From Corinectria fuckeliana (lineage: Eukaryota; Ascomycota; Sordariomycetes; Hypocreales; Nectriaceae): 64,000 nucleotides of DNA. Positions 52,045-64,000 of the stretch are shown here, piece after piece (position 1 is the first letter of the stretch; each line of letters begins with the position of its first letter). The notes beneath the pieces were generated by a model. It made no database searches. It had not been told where the DNA came from and saw nothing but the letters and a program-made list of their open reading frames with translations. The DNA lies in NCBI GenBank assembly GCA_019137255.1, contig WPDH01000033.1, positions 310,001 to 374,000 of the forward strand, read 5' to 3'. A program made the translations under genes and the position numbers.

Positions 52045-53306
52045 CCAACAGTAAGACATTCGGAAGGTAGTGATGGGTATTGACAGTTACTTGAATTTAG
52101 AGCTACATACTACCTTCAATTTGGTCTTTGTGAAGAGCAGGCTAATGCTTCAAATAGCTATTCGTACTTTTCGACTGGTGTGGGTTTTGGTCGCGTTGGA
52201 TTTCTTTACCTAGCTCCAGTGCTGGCAGCCTTATTAGAGCCCGACAAACAGTCATACACACGCTGCCAGGATGAGTGGGATATGAAGCAAGGGGCGGGCA
52301 GTGGAACTCGCCGATTCTCAGGGCCCGTGCTGTTTATTCAGGTTTCGTTAGTTTTATATTGAGCACTGACTACGAACCAGAATCTAGATTAAATAGTAGT
52401 GATACATGCGTCGCCTATCGTGGCTCATGTCTGTTGGTGGATGACACATGTGAGGACGGAGGCTGAGACTAGTGGTCAGTAACAGATGGCTAGAGAGTCG
52501 ACTACGGTGTGATATTTTATGAAAATATAAAAAAAGATAACCCGAAAAAGACGAGGGGAAATAGAGCTACATAAGTAATTGCTAACTCCCACAAGTTCTG
52601 GCGATGGCTCACTTTCTTTGTTGTTGTCTGAAAGTCGGGTGCCGAGCCTGCTCGCCCTTGTTGCAAGCCGTAAGTTACGGTAGTACCACCAAGTGTGGCG
52701 CAGGCAGGCACCTGCTACTTATTGCTACGCCTAAGCTGCCCGCTAAGCAAGGGAGTAAGGTTGGTACTTGGTCCCCTATTTGCCTCCCCCCGTGGCAGGA
52801 ACTTTACGTTGTTTCATTGCGTGTGCACTACTACCACCCACCCACTGTACATCGTAGTCTAAGTAGGTAGGTACCTTACCCTCTCAAGGCCACGACATCC
52901 ATCACCATCTGTAGCTTGCGATTCAACTTCTTCCCTCACAAACCTTGACTCCGCCAGTCTCCTGGCCACGCATTTCCCAACGCGGCGCTTTTGTCTTTGA
53001 CTCCGACGAGGTACGATACTCATTTTCTAGCTGTCTACTCTCCGTTTGTTGTGTCGAGCGACTGCGCGCTCTGGTGGCACTGGACTTCGCCCCATCAGCC
53101 TGCTCGCGACAACCGTCTCTGTCGGCTTCATTCCTCGCACACCGTCTCTTGCTCTCCGGACTGACCCCGAGTGCCTCTAGTTCTCGATTCACTCCTTACG
53201 GCTGGAATATTCATCTTGATGTATTGAACTCGTCTCGATTCCCGCTTCCACGCGTCGCTCTCCTGCGCCGCGAGGGTCACTCCCTCCCTTCGTTCTGCCG
53301 TCCACC
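52045..53306. other. Gene-free region and Kex2 leader
   Basis: No gene recognised from 52045 to about 52900. From about 52900 to 53306 the sequence is C/T-rich with many TCTC and CTCC words, typical of a long fungal 5' untranslated leader, here that of the kexin gene. Confidence 0.45.
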
Positions 53307-55921
53307 ATGAAGATCTCGACTCTCTTGAGCCTCGCCGGCTTTGCTGGGCTTTCCCATGGCTCCCAAGCCCCCCGAGATTACGCGCATAACGACTACTACG
53401 TTCTGCATCTCGACCGCTCAACGTCGCCCGAGCAAATCGCTACCCGCCTTGGTTTGACGCATGAGGGCCAGCTTAGCGAACTCGACGACCACCACGTATT
53501 TCGCGCCCCCAAGCTCGACCACGACGTCGTCAAGACAGAGATCCGCGAGCGCAAAAGGAGGAAACGAGATGTTGGAGGCTCGGATCCTCTCGACAGCGTC
53601 CTTCTTGCTACCAAGCAGAAGGCTCGCATGCATCTTGAGAAGCGAGTCATCCCGCCGCGTCCAGAGGGCTACACCACGAGCAGACGCCAGATAGGGGCTG
53701 CGGCTCAGGATTGGGCTATACAGAAGCAGGCTGAGCTCATGAAGAAACTTGACATTGCCGATCCTATCTTCAACGAGCAGTGGCATCTCTTCAACCCCAG
53801 GGAGATTGGCCACGACGTCAACGTGACCGGTCTTTGGCTGGAGGGCATCACTGGGCAGAATGCCACCGTTGCCATCGTCGATGATGGTCTGGACATGAAC
53901 AGTAATGATCTCAAGCCCAACTACTTCGCCGAAGGTTCCTGGGACTTCAACGATGCAGACGCCACGCCTGCTCCCGAACTGTCCGATGATAGGCACGGCA
54001 CCCGCTGTGCCGGCGAGGTCTCCGCAGCCCGCAACGATGTGTGCGGTGTGGGTGTCGCCTATGACTCCAAGATTGCTGGCATCCGGATTCTTAGCAAGCC
54101 AATAGGGGATGCTGATGAGGCCGAGGCTATGATCTACAAGTACCAGGACAACCAGATCTACTCGTGCTCGTGGGGTCCCTCTGACGATGGCCGAACCATG
54201 GAGGCGCCTGGCATTCTTATCAAGCGTGCTATGCTTCAGGCTGTTCAAAAGGGCCGCGGGGGACTGGGCTCCATTTATGTCTTTGCTAGTGGTAATGGCG
54301 CCGCCAACGGGGATAACTGCAACTTCGATGGTTATACCAACTCCATTTACAGCATCACAGTCGGTGCCGTGGATCGTACTGGCCAGCACCCGTACTACTC
54401 GGAACACTGTTCTGCACAACTTGTCGTTACTTACAGCAGTGGTAGTGGCGACGCTATCGTAAGTCACCCAGTGTCGTTGGACGAATTTAAGCTGACAGTC
54501 CTAGCACACTACCGATGTTGGCGAAAACGCTTGTTACAGCGGCCATGGTGGAACATCGGCCGCCGCCCCCTTGGCTGCTGGTATTTTCGCTTTGGTTATG
54601 CAGGTTCGACCTGATTTAAGCTGGAGAGATGTGCAGTACCTTGCTATGGACACGGCGGTTCCGATTGATGACGGCGAAGCCGAGTGGCAAGACACGAGTA
54701 TTGGCAAGAAGTTTAGCCATACCTTCGGATACGGCAAGATTGACTCCTACGCCATGGTTGAAAAGGCTAAGACGTGGGAGAACGTCAAGCCTCAGGCCTG
54801 GTTCTTCTCACCATGGATTCATGTGAAAAAGGCCATCCCCGAGGGCAAGGACGGTCTGGCTGTCAGCTTCGAGGTCACCCCGGAGATGCTGAAGGAGGCC
54901 AACCTCGCCCGTGTCGAGCACGTCACCGTCACTATGAACGTCGAGCACACCCGCCGTGGCGACTTGAGCGTCGACTTGATTAGCCCCGAGAAGGTGACCA
55001 GCAACATCGCCGTGGCACGAAGACTCGACTCGGACGACCATGGTTACAAGGACTGGACCTTCATGAGTGTTGCGCACTGGTACGTCTTTACTACGGTAGC
55101 TTTTTGGACATTGAAACTAACACATCACCAGGGGCGAGCCAGGTGTTGGTACCTGGACGATCGTTGTGAAAGACACCGAGAAGAACAAGTACAAGGGCAA
55201 ATTTGTCGACTGGCACCTGAAGCTGTGGGGAGAATCTATTGACGCAAAGAAGGCGACCCTTCTGCCCATGCCCAACGAGAGCGACGATGACGACCATGAT
55301 GCAATCCAAACCACAACCCTACCTGCCTCGACCACTACGGTATCCGTGGGATCTGGACCTAGCAGCGTACAGGGCAACCCCTCTGATCATCCTGAGCGGC
55401 CCACCAAGGCCGCGAAACCCAGTGGCACCCAGAAGGCCTCCCCGAGCGGCACCAATGAGGCCCAGGAGGCCACTTCTTCGGCGTCTTCGTCCTGGGTCTC
55501 GTGGCTCCCGAGCTTCGGCGCATCCAAGAAGGCACAGATCTGGATCTACGGGGCTATTGGGCTTATTGCCACTTTTTGCTGCGGCCTGGGCGTCTTCTTC
55601 TGGATCGCCCGCCGACGTCGCCTCCGCAACGACTCTCGCAACAACTACGAGTTTGAGCTCATCGACGAGGAAGAGGCCGAGGGCCTGAACCCTGGCGAGA
55701 AGGGCGCTGCGGGCGCCAAGAAGGCGCGCCGGACCCGTGGCGGCGAGCTATACGATGCCTTCGCCGAGGGAAGCGACGACGAGCAGTTTGACGACTATCG
55801 CGACCGATCAGCCGAGCGCTTGGCTCGCGATGACTCGGAGCAGTACGTGGTGGGCGAAGAAAGCGATGATGATTCGTCAGACGAGAAGGACGAACGAAAA
55901 CCCCTGAGCGGCGCACGATAA
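53307..55921 (+). CDS. KEX2: Kexin, Golgi pro-protein convertase Kex2
   Basis: Calcium-dependent subtilisin-type endoprotease of the late Golgi that cuts secretory precursors after Lys-Arg or Arg-Arg. Three exons, 53307-54458, 54505-55079 and 55132-55921, give 838 aa. Introns are 46 and 52 nt (GTAAGT to CCTAG; GTACGT to ACCAG). There is a signal peptide (LLSLAGFAGLSHG), then a propeptide with basic sites (RKRRKRD, LEKRV). The catalytic triad is intact: Asp in AIVDDGLD, His in DDRHGTRCAGE, Ser in GHGGTSAAAP, plus the oxyanion Asn in FASGNGAANGDNC. The P-domain ends near HWGEPGVGTWTIVV. A Ser/Thr-rich stalk precedes one transmembrane helix (IWIYGAIGLIATFCCGLGVFF). The cytosolic tail is acidic and contains NNYEFELID, a plausible Tyr-based Golgi-retrieval signal. 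Confidence 0.94.
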
Positions 55922-56480
55922 TGCGAAGCCCATCCAACCTGACTATAGTAATGTATGAAGAAACAGGAACAAAGGGGACTACGGACATTGGCATATCAGG
56001 TTCGGGCTAAGTATAGCTTTCGGTGTCGAGTTTGCATGGGACGACAGGAGTTTTTGATTCCAACTTTTTCTGCCTAGGCAAACTGTTAATCAATAGATGT
56101 TTTTGGATCGGGAACACTTGGTTTGCTTTGTACGTGACGACATGTATTCGTATGTCTGTATCCCATCCATCCCAGCCACGGGTCTTTGTACGCCAAACGC
56201 CTACACATATCTAGATATGCCCTCACAGAAGCGACAAAAAGTAACACAAAACGGCGCGGAACTCTCTATTCTCTTGTCCATTATGTAGCCTAGCCGCCAA
56301 ACCCAGACTCACTGAGCCGCCCCCTCTCTTCCCACAACCGCCCCTAGAACGCCATGTCATTCCCAAACGCCTAGAGCTGCTGACAGCGATTTTTAAAACT
56401 ACAAAGGGGAATATTGCTTGCTCATCCATCCATTCCCTCCTACTCCCATCTTTCATCCGGGGAGGAATAGAAGATCGATC
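55922..56480. other. Convergent intergenic region, KEX2 to SNX4
   Basis: The 3' ends of KEX2 and the SNX4 gene face each other. No gene seen. CCATCC words near 56160-56180 and 56425-56440 are unremarkable. Confidence 0.4.
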
Positions 56481-57933
56481 TCATGGTGCAGGCATACCGC
56501 CCTCCTTCTCCATCTCCTGGATGTAGCGCTCCCAGATGTCAATGACCTCGCCGTAGAAGTCGACGTGGGCGTCGGCGAAGGTGCCCAGCTGGGCCTTCAT
56601 CTCGATGCGCTTGATGCGCTCGAACTCGGACACCTCCTTGACGACCTCGTCGTCGAACATGTCGCTCGTGTTGCGGGCGCTCTCGACCTCGTGCGTCAGC
56701 TCCTCGACGCGCAGCTCGAGCTTGCGGGCGCGCTCTCGGCGGGCTTGCTCGTGGTCGACGCCGCGGACGTCCTCCATCTTGGCGCGGAAGAACCCGCCCG
56801 CGCCGGAGCCGGCCCCGTGGCCCGTCTGCAAGGTGTCGCGCTCTGTGGTGGACTTGTTGAGGTACTCGGTCAGCTGCTCGTAGTCGAGCTGCTTCTGCTC
56901 GCGGGCCTTGAGGAGCTGCTTGAGGGCGATGGAGTAGGCCTGCATGTCGCGGAGGGAGCCGAGGTAGTCCTGGTCGGTCACGTCCTTGAGCTTGCGCAGG
57001 TCGGCGGCGGTGTCCTCGATGGAGGCGGCGAAGGCGTGGATGGAGGGCTCGACGTTGGGTTCGAGGGGGATGAGCTTCTGGAACTGCTCGGCGAGGTCGT
57101 GCAGGTCGACCTCGAGGTCCGTCTCGCGCCGGGCGACGCGGGCAATGACTTTTTCGATGTGGCCGAGATCGTCGTCTAGCTTATCGCTCTTCTCCCTGAC
57201 CTCGAGGAAGCGGCGGTCCGGCTTGTGGACCTTTGTGAAGGCATTGATGAAGGTGTCGGCGAAGTTATCAAAAACGCCAGCGGAGCCCGGATCGCTAGAG
57301 GAGCTGCCGCGGGTGCTCCGGCTGCGCATGGTGGCGTTCCAGTCGGGGCTCTCGAGGAAGGTGTGGAGGATCGGGGCGCGGCGCAGGGTCGGGTGGAGGG
57401 ACAGGCGGACGAGGAAGCGCTGGAGCGAGTGGCCGCGGCGGGCGGTGAAGTCGGCGCCGAAGCGGTCGCCGCGGACGTACTCCATGCGCTGCTTGTCCGG
57501 GAGGGGCGGGACGGCGGCGGCGGGGAAGTCCCGGGTGAGCTGCTTGTAGAGGAAGACGAAGTCGGTGAAGCGGCGGCGGACGGTGGTGTTTTCGCGCTGG
57601 AACGAGGGGAAGGTGGACTGGAGATGGCTTCAAGTCAGCGGATGCAGGTCGAGCTACCGGGGAGTGAAGGGAGATACACACGTCGGTGGTGATTAGGTAC
57701 GACACAAAGGCATCCTTGGTACCGTCGTTCTCCTTGATGGGAGTGCTCACGACGCACTCGAGCGTCTCGGGGCCGAGGCTCGGTGCGTCGTGCTTGAGGT
57801 TGGTTCCGGGGCCGTCCAGGGTGTGTCCGGCGGGCTCGTCGTCGGTAGCGTCGGCGATGCGGGAGGTTTGGTCGTGGACGTGCTCGCTCCACGAGACGTT
57901 GGAGAAGTCGTCTTGTTGGTCCATGACGGCCAT
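56481..57933 (-). CDS. SNX4: Sorting nexin-4 / Atg24
   Basis: PX-BAR protein that binds PI3P and recycles cargo from endosomes. In fungi it also serves selective autophagy as Atg24. Two exons, 57933-57682 and 57617-56481, with a 64-nt intron (GTGTGT to CTCCAG, CTGAC branch), give about 462 aa. The N-terminus (DDFSNVSWSEH) is acidic. The PX domain spans the intron: ECVVSTPIKENDG, FVSYLITTD, then RRRFTDFVFLYKQL and PPLPDKQR. These include the RRFTDF basic pocket and the Pro-rich loop. The rest is a BAR-type coiled coil (DNFADTFINAFTKV, LRDMQAYSIALKQLLKAREQ, DFYGEVIDIWERYIQEMEKE). MAVMDQQDDF at 57933 was taken as start; MDQQ at 57924 has the better start context. SNX41/42 are alternatives, but those have a longer N-terminal part. 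Confidence 0.9.
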
Positions 57934-59192
57934 GAGCCGGGGTAGAGCCGCGGGAGAAGGCCGGGCCTTTGTGTTGAGATTGTATGTGTTGTGATGTTTG
58001 GTGTTTGGTGTAGTCAGTAGATCGGTGCCTAGGCAGTGGGTGGACTTGTGAAGTAGAGGGGTCGGCGGGGAAGCGGGAGAGTCGAGAGTAAAGCCGCAAA
58101 AGCGATGTGGACCGAGGCGAAGAGAGACGTAGAAGGACTGTAGGCTATGGAGTCGTATCTGGCGGTTGCTGGAGACTGGTGACGACTGAAGCTGGAGCTG
58201 CGACGGATCCGATGGTGGAGAGTCGAAGGCGGTTGGGATGCCGTGTGGAGGAGGGAAGTGGCGCAGGTCCAAGGGACAGCGAAACGTGGGGGAGATAGGC
58301 AGCTACTTTAGGCGCGCGAGTCAACCACCAGAAGCGTCTGTAATCTGTGAGCTAATCGTCAATGAAAAAAGGTCTAACGCCAACAATGGAAGTTTTCATA
58401 CACCTGATATTTTTCTGTGGTCATTACTAGAAGGCCTTTCATAAATGCTGCGATGTTAGTCCTGCGATACAAGTCCACCCCTACTAGTATCGGGGAGTGG
58501 CCCTGTACCTATCTAAGTATGTAGGCGAGGCTAGACGGTGATGACGCAGTGCCACTCCCTCCCGGCGACTGCGTTCAGCTATCTACATGTCGTGCCTCAT
58601 ACTTCGTACGGTAACTGCTATTATCGCGCGCCCCCCATCAGAGCAGGCACACCGATGCCAAGAGATACTTAATAACATTGCGGGTCATTGCATTTGAAGG
58701 TTCGTTGTGATGAATTATGTGCTGCTCTCATCCTAGACTATATATATACCTTACCCAGCCTGTAAGTGAGGTGTCGACCCTGGTGGTAGAAACGACATGC
58801 GACTGAGCATCGCCCAGCATTCTACCATTCAGGCGAAGAAGTCAGCAACCACAGACTCCTTGAATTGAAACTTCTTCTGGGATTTTAAACCACAGTTCAT
58901 TAAATGGACGACAAATTCAACTGGGTTTGACCGAAACCCAGAGTACGTCCTGAAGCAGAAGGCGGTCAATATTTCTGCCACCCCGGCCGATGGCCTCACA
59001 TCGTACCAACCCGCAAGCTCCTCCGCTAGCTTCCCCGAAGCAGCGCAGGAACAGCGATTCCCAACGAAAACCCGCGATACCGTTGCCCGAATTCTCTCGG
59101 AGCAGCCCGCTTGCGAAGAAGCCCTCGACTTGCCGGAACCTCGGTCTCGGCGTTGTGCCCCCGATCCCCGCATCCGCAATCCCCCCCGTCCC
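57934..59192. other. Divergent region, SNX4 to CMC1
   Basis: Holds the promoters of both genes. The first ~350 bases are the likely SNX4 leader. A TATATATATA tract lies near 58738-58748. Frames on both strands across 58917-59192 are shadows of the CMC1 leader and have no domain content. Confidence 0.45.
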
Positions 59193-59799
59193 ATGGCCGC
59201 AATGGCCGCCCAGAACCCGCCCGTGGAGGGGGAGAAGCTCGGAGTGCCGTCGCGGAACCCCCTGCCGCTGTCGGCCTCGCAGGAGGCGCAGGTCCGGGAT
59301 ATCTATTACCAAAGGGTCCGGAGTCTTTGCGCCGAGGAGATCAAGGGTGAGTCGTCCGCCGTCCCGCAGAGATGCCGCCAAAGCGCCATCATCAGACCAC
59401 GCCTGGAGTCGTTCGCCTCCAAGGGCCACGGCCACTCTCGCTAACACGCCCATTCCCTCCTCAGCCTTCGCAGCATGCGCCCTCGGTCGAACTTTCACCG
59501 TCTCGTTCGTCTGCCGCCCCGAGCACCGCGTCATGAACAACTGCATGAAGCTGCACGCGACGCAGGACGAGCACGACGCGGCCCGCGTGGAGTGGTTCTC
59601 GATGCGTCTCGAGCGCCAGCGGGAGCGCCAGCACAAGAACAAGGTGGCGGCGGCGCAGGAGGAGTTTATGCGCGAGTGGTGGGGGTTGCCGGAGCACGTG
59701 CGCCTATCGCGGCAGAAGGAGATGGAGGAGCGCGGGGAGCGGATGCACGGGCTGACGGCGAGGGATCTACCGCTGGCGGAAGGGGAGAAGAAACGATGA
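59193..59799 (+). CDS. CMC1: COX assembly mitochondrial protein Cmc1
   Basis: Intermembrane-space twin CX9C protein needed for cytochrome c oxidase biogenesis, imported by the Mia40 pathway. Two exons, 59193-59346 and 59465-59799, with a 118-nt intron (GTGAGT to CCTCAG), give 162 aa. The intron interrupts the first CX9C: CAEEIKAFAAC is formed by joining EEIK to AFAAC. The second is CRPEHRVMNNC. Both have exactly nine residues between Cys. N-terminal PLSASQEAQVRDIYYQRV matches the family. The C-terminal part is long, charged and helical (RQRERQHKNKVAAAQEEF), and extends the protein beyond the ~110 aa of yeast Cmc1. ATG 59193 has another Met three codons later, and either could serve. Confidence 0.85.
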
Positions 59800-60771
59800 A
59801 TGAGTGTTTTGTGAAGGGGGACTGGTGATGTTGCATTCGTGGCGTTCTTGGGGGGTTCTTGAAATCTACGCCGCTCTGATATTAGGGGGGGCGATTGTAC
59901 ATTTTGATGACAGACGTTGAGTTGGTGTTTGTACGAATAACAAGCGTTAAAAGGCAAAATACAAACGAAGCGTATCTAAGAGAAACAGGTGTGATCTGCC
60001 TCACATGTGTCCTATGCGTCACTGTTTGCTCTTTGGCATGATGGCAAGGAGAAACAGACGTAAGTAGGGATGCTAATTTGTCAAATTCAGCTTCTTCCAT
60101 GTAATAATATCACAACTACCTATGCTAACTCACACCTTCTACAGGGGCTTTCTCAGTACTTTGCTCTGTCTCACCCATTGCGTCATCTCAGAGTAGCAGG
60201 ATCAGCCCTAGTAAGACAATTTAATGCAGGTGAGTGATGACGACTGTTGCGAAGGATACGGTGAGGAACCAAAATAAAGAAGCGTGATTGCTAGAAACAA
60301 GGGATATTTAATACAACTATGATTCTTTCGGAACTGCTACTATGACTAGACCAAGAAAAATCATATTAAGACGAAAAAAAGGGAGAGAAGCAATATGAAT
60401 GGGGTTGGAGGTAAGACGGTACAAGAGGGAAGGTTACTGTTCGCTTTGGAGCTATTGATGGAGCTGTCGGTAGGTAATGATGGGTGGTATGGATGTCATC
60501 GTTCTTCGAAATGCCTTGCCCAGTATGCGATTGCGATCTCCGCGCATGTCGTCGATCTTCTTCCGCCTTCTTTGGTTCCGTTTTTTTTAAGTCGTCCCCA
60601 GAAACGCCTCGCTAACAATGCGGAAAGGGGGCTACAAATAGAGAGGGCCGGCTCAAAGAGGCGCGGGCCGTGGGAGGCTTGAGTATGAATGTCCGGAGAG
60701 GTACATGTGGTATAGGGGGTGGGGGTGTGAGAGATTGAAACAGGCCATGAGGCGAAGGGGCGTCGTCTGTT
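59800..60771. other. Convergent intergenic region, CMC1 to AP180
   Basis: No gene recognised. The central part (60080-60400) is AT-rich and suits 3' untranslated regions from both sides. A short frame near 60395-60682 has no resemblance to a protein family. Confidence 0.4.
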
Positions 60772-61499
60772 CTATTGCTGCCAAGGAATTTGCTGCATTG
60801 GCCGAGGAAACACAGGTACCGTCTCGACCTGGTCAAGACCGCCACCGATGGGTACCTGGTTATGCTGCCAGCCAGTGCCGGTGTTGTGGTTGACGAAAGC
60901 GCCGTTGCGGAAGGGGTTAGTATCCCCGGTCGGCTGCGGGACGAGGGCAGCTCCGGCAGTTTGAGGCCGTTGCTCCGGCGGTTGAGTCGTATGCCTGGCA
61001 AAGGGATTCGTGCCGGTCGAGGCGGGCACAAGAGGAGCGGCGGCGGGAGGAGCTTGGAGCTGCTGTTGCTGGGGGGGGTGGGAGGACGGGTTGGAAAAGG
61101 GTGAAGTGCTTTGGGGAGAGCGGGCAAAGGGGTTGGTGGGTTGGCGGTTGGCGTTGGCGTCGAGGGTCAGCGTTGAGGCCGAGGACATCGGGTTGTTGTT
61201 GGTCGGCATGCCGGTCTGCTGGGCCATGAGCATCGACTTTCGGAACGGGTTGGTGATTACGGTAGTCGTAGGCAAGAGGCCTTGGGGCTGACCGCTCTGC
61301 ATCCCATTTTGCATCCCGTTCTGGATAGGCAGTGATCCCACCTGGAAGTTCGCAACCGAGTCCTGAGGAATGGGCGCCAGTGAGCTTGGTTGGAACCCCT
61401 GTTGAGGCGAGAATCCTCCGAACCCGGCTCCGGCTCCGGTGAAGTTGCCCTGTATCAACGGCTGAGGCTGTGCCTGCGGTTGTTGTATGAATACGGCCG

Positions 61500-61531
<32 letters not shown>

Positions 61532-63119
61532 TGGAAGGGATCGAAGTTGGGCGCGAATCCTGTCGGCTGGAGCGCAAAGCCGTTGGCCTGAAGGGGCATG
61601 CCGGTAGGTTGTGCCTGGAAGAGGGCCGCGTTCACCTGTGGCTGAGGTTGTTGGACTTGAACTTGAGAATTGACCTGGACCGCCGTCTGGTTTTGTTCGA
61701 TGGATTCGAAGAAGTCGATGAGATCTGGTTCGGGAGCCTTGTTGGCCTGTGGCTTCGGTGCGGACTCCTTGGCGTCGTTGCTTGAGCTGACAGGGAAGGG
61801 GTTGTTGGAAGCCGGCTCGGGGAAGTCGGCCACGTCCTTTTTGCTGCTGGAGGCGAACGCCTCGGAGCTGAACCCTGAGTCGCTCGTCTTTCCCCTGATA
61901 CCCCGCTCAGCCAAGTAATGCCTCCGGTTGGCCTCGAAGTCCGGGTCGGCGAGGTAGTCCCCGAGAGTCTTTCCCAGGTTGACGGGCGCGTGGTTGAGCT
62001 TGGGGACAACAGTTCGCGTATAATGCTCATACCGTTTCGCGAGGTTAAGATAATCCATGACGTGTCTGGTTTGGGCGGCGAATTCTATATAGATGGCCAT
62101 TGCGCGCTCGGCATCGACCTTAGACATCTCGAAGAAGTGACCTATAGACGGAGACTGTCAATGAGGGGACGGCTGAGACATAAGGGACGAAGGCGGACCT
62201 AAGATGTTGATCAACCCTTGGTTGAGGATCTCGAACAGGCGGAGTAGGTCATCCACGAGACGCCGCAAGACGTCGAATGTGATTTCATTTTCGGGCTCGT
62301 CCATAAGCTATTGACAGCACATCAGTCACTAATGCTCTTCGATAACTTGTTGCTTCGAGGTTTGGAGGATATGGCTCGTTTCGTCTTCGCCAACTTACAA
62401 CACACTGAAGCAGGGCTGACAGCTGGTACTGCACCACCTCGGTCTCGCGCAACAGACCCTTATCAACTGACAGTTCCTGGAGCCTCAACGGGGAGGTCTG
62501 AAGAGTATGAAGCCAGTCTCTCTTGGTATCTCGGAATGCTCGCACTCGCTCGTTGAGGTACTCGGCGTAGTGAATAACATTTGCTCGTTGGAACGGAGCT
62601 ATTCGCAGGTCAACCTCAAAGTCCAGCTACTCATCCATACCCGTTCTATCTCAAGAGCCAAGGGAGGACGTGACGTACTGTGATCGAGATGGATGAGGTT
62701 CAGCAGGTTCAGGTGAGGGTTAATGGAGAGGTAGTTGAGGACAACGCCTGGCGAGCCATCACTGATCAGGGTGTGGACGATGATGAGGTACTTGAAGGCG
62801 GCCATCCAATCATCCTTTGGCATGTATTTCTGAAAGCGGCGGAAGATTTCGCTGACAACTTGCTCGCTTTCGTGGACCTTTTTCTTGTCTTTGGGGTAGG
62901 TGGCGGACAATATGTGCCCTACGTACTTGGCATCGGGCGGACTAGCAGACTGTGCAGCGAGAGCGAGAGCTCTGGCGTTAGCTGGGGCAGATTCGCGGCG
63001 GGAGATAAAAGCAGAGGCATCATGCTGGGCGCAGACGAGAGGGCACGCACACCGTCCGTAATCGCGAGCTTGATGGATGTTTTGAGGGGAGGACCCCCCC
63101 GCGCATTGCGGAAGGCCAT
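60772..63119 (-). CDS. AP180-type clathrin adaptor (ANTH domain)
   Basis: Endocytic adaptor that binds PIP2 through an ANTH domain and recruits clathrin and EH-domain proteins (yeast Yap1801/1802, animal CALM). Proposed exons are 63119-63051, 62949-62679, 62598-62399, 62307-62199 and 62141-60772, about 672 aa. Phases agree at every junction. The ANTH part shows SIKLAITDG, DAKYVGHILSATYP, DDWMAAFKYLIIVHTLISDG, NVIHYAEYLNERVRAFRDTK and EPENEITFDVLRRLVDDLLR. The C-terminal half is disordered and Gln/Pro-rich. It carries five or more NPF motifs (NPFPVS, NPFRKS, NPFARS, NPFARH, NPFRNG), a clathrin-box-like LIDFF, and a polyQ run. The third exon's acceptor (62599) is the least certain; the alternative upstream acceptor breaks frame. 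The fourth donor is GTCCGC, an unusual sequence. Confidence 0.83.
61502..61534 (-). repeat. CTG/CAG trinucleotide run encoding polyQ
   Basis: Tandem CTG on the plus strand encodes a glutamine run in the disordered half of the AP180-like protein. It is mildly impure at one end (TTG). Confidence 0.75.
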
Positions 63120-64000
63120 ACTCGTAGTGGAAGGCCAGCGGCGCCTTTGGGCGAGAAGAGAGGCGGAGGAGCGAACGGCGAGAGCGAGGAGAGAGGACGG
63201 AGGACGCGGGAGGATGACCGGCGGCGGTGATTCGGAGGAGGGAACCGGCGGTCCGGGAGGGGAGACGGAGGAGAGGAGACGACGCGGGGCGGATCAAAGC
63301 TAGGAAAAGCTCGTCGAGTATCGATGCTCGTCGACTTCGTCGTCGTCGTCGTCGTCGTCGTTGTTCAGGTGGCCAGCGTACAGCTCACACACAGCGAGAG
63401 AGTGAGTAGATCCGCATCCGCGCCCGGGGGGGGGACGTGGACCATTTTGGGGAAGGGGGGGCGTGTGGAACTTGGTGAGAGCGTGGCAGGCCAAGAAGAC
63501 CTAGCGGAACGGGGGTGTATGGACAGCTGCTGGTTGGACAGTGGGCTGTAAGTGGGGGAACGGACTGGGCATCGGGCCCGAAACGAAGTTGTTGAGATTG
63601 GGCTATACTTGGGAGGAGGGCTGCCCCTTGGTGGTGAGACCCGTACTTCACTAACAGTCCGCGTCGGGGTTGGCGGACTACCTGCCACTGCAATTCCAGG
63701 GGACTAGGGGGTAGATGTCGTCACCAAGCCGGACCGGTAGGTAGGTAGCTAACCTAGTTATTTCCAACTTATGAGCACTCAGTGTCTGCCGCAAAGGTAT
63801 GGAGTCGACTACAATCAGTGGACGTGGTACCCAAGACAATAGGTAGCTAATGAAGCCCACTTCAAAGTGATGGATATGCCATAGACTCGTGGACGGAGAA
63901 TCCGGTGCAACGGATCCTATCTACAGATAAGGCAAAGAGGAATGTTAGGTTTCATGACGTTCTCGTTGGACTGGGCGAGGCAGCCGGGGTGTTGATAGCA
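63120..64000. other. Leader and promoter of AP180-like gene
   Basis: No gene recognised to the end of the window. The part next to 63119 is purine-rich on the plus strand (GAGGAG words), that is C/T-rich on the coding strand, as in other leaders here. A CGT trinucleotide microsatellite is at 63338-63362. Confidence 0.45.
63338..63362. repeat. CGT trinucleotide microsatellite
   Basis: About eight CGT units in non-coding DNA roughly 220 bases upstream of the AP180-like start codon. Confidence 0.8.

Overview
The window is nuclear DNA of a filamentous ascomycete, most likely Sordariomycetes and probably Hypocreales. The signs are short GT-AG introns (about 46-118 nt) with CTAAC/CTGAC-like branch sites, two tRNA genes each interrupted after position 37, Zn2Cys6 regulators, AT-rich islands that look RIP-decayed, and fungal families such as Kex2, the Sim4-type Fta2 domain and the Rtc1 subunit of the SEA complex. 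The species cannot be named from the sequence. There are no bacterial operons or Shine-Dalgarno signals. All gene models were spliced by eye.

Layout. 1-10 kb is a degraded accessory stretch. It holds a C2H2-like gene, an RNase H-domain gene, a truncated SDR, a stranded regulator tail, an ORF broken by one stop, AT-rich islands, and a relic related to telomere-linked RecQ helicases. 10-27 kb is mostly conserved and gene-dense: RTC1, a Vps38/UVRAG-like gene, a striking repeat protein with 90-bp tandem units, a Nudix hydrolase with a probable GC-AG intron, a Zn2Cys6 regulator, tRNA-Ala(CGC). 27-46 kb is looser and more lineage-specific: an AIG2-like protein, a membrane alpha/beta hydrolase, a saccharopine-dehydrogenase-like oxidoreductase, an Fta2-domain gene divergent from an orphan-family gene with an in-frame TAG, an SDR divergent from a C2HC+Zn2Cys6 regulator, a secreted protein of unknown function, and a five-exon zinc-knuckle gene with 21-bp repeats. 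47-64 kb is housekeeping: tRNA-Leu(CAG), MutY, mitochondrial phosphate carrier, a 276-bp foldback element, KEX2, sorting nexin SNX4/Atg24, CMC1 and an AP180-type clathrin adaptor.

How the genes relate. Several conserved genes act on endosome, vacuole or Golgi traffic and TORC1 (RTC1, Vps38-like, KEX2, SNX4, AP180-like), but they are dispersed and oriented independently, so this is not evidence of a cluster. Two divergent pairs (34969-37638 and 38387-41340) are the most likely small functional modules.

The items most worth a second look are the beta-repeat protein at 17444-19073, the foldback element at 51769-52044, the Fta2-like/orphan pair, and the zinc-knuckle gene at 44989-46025.
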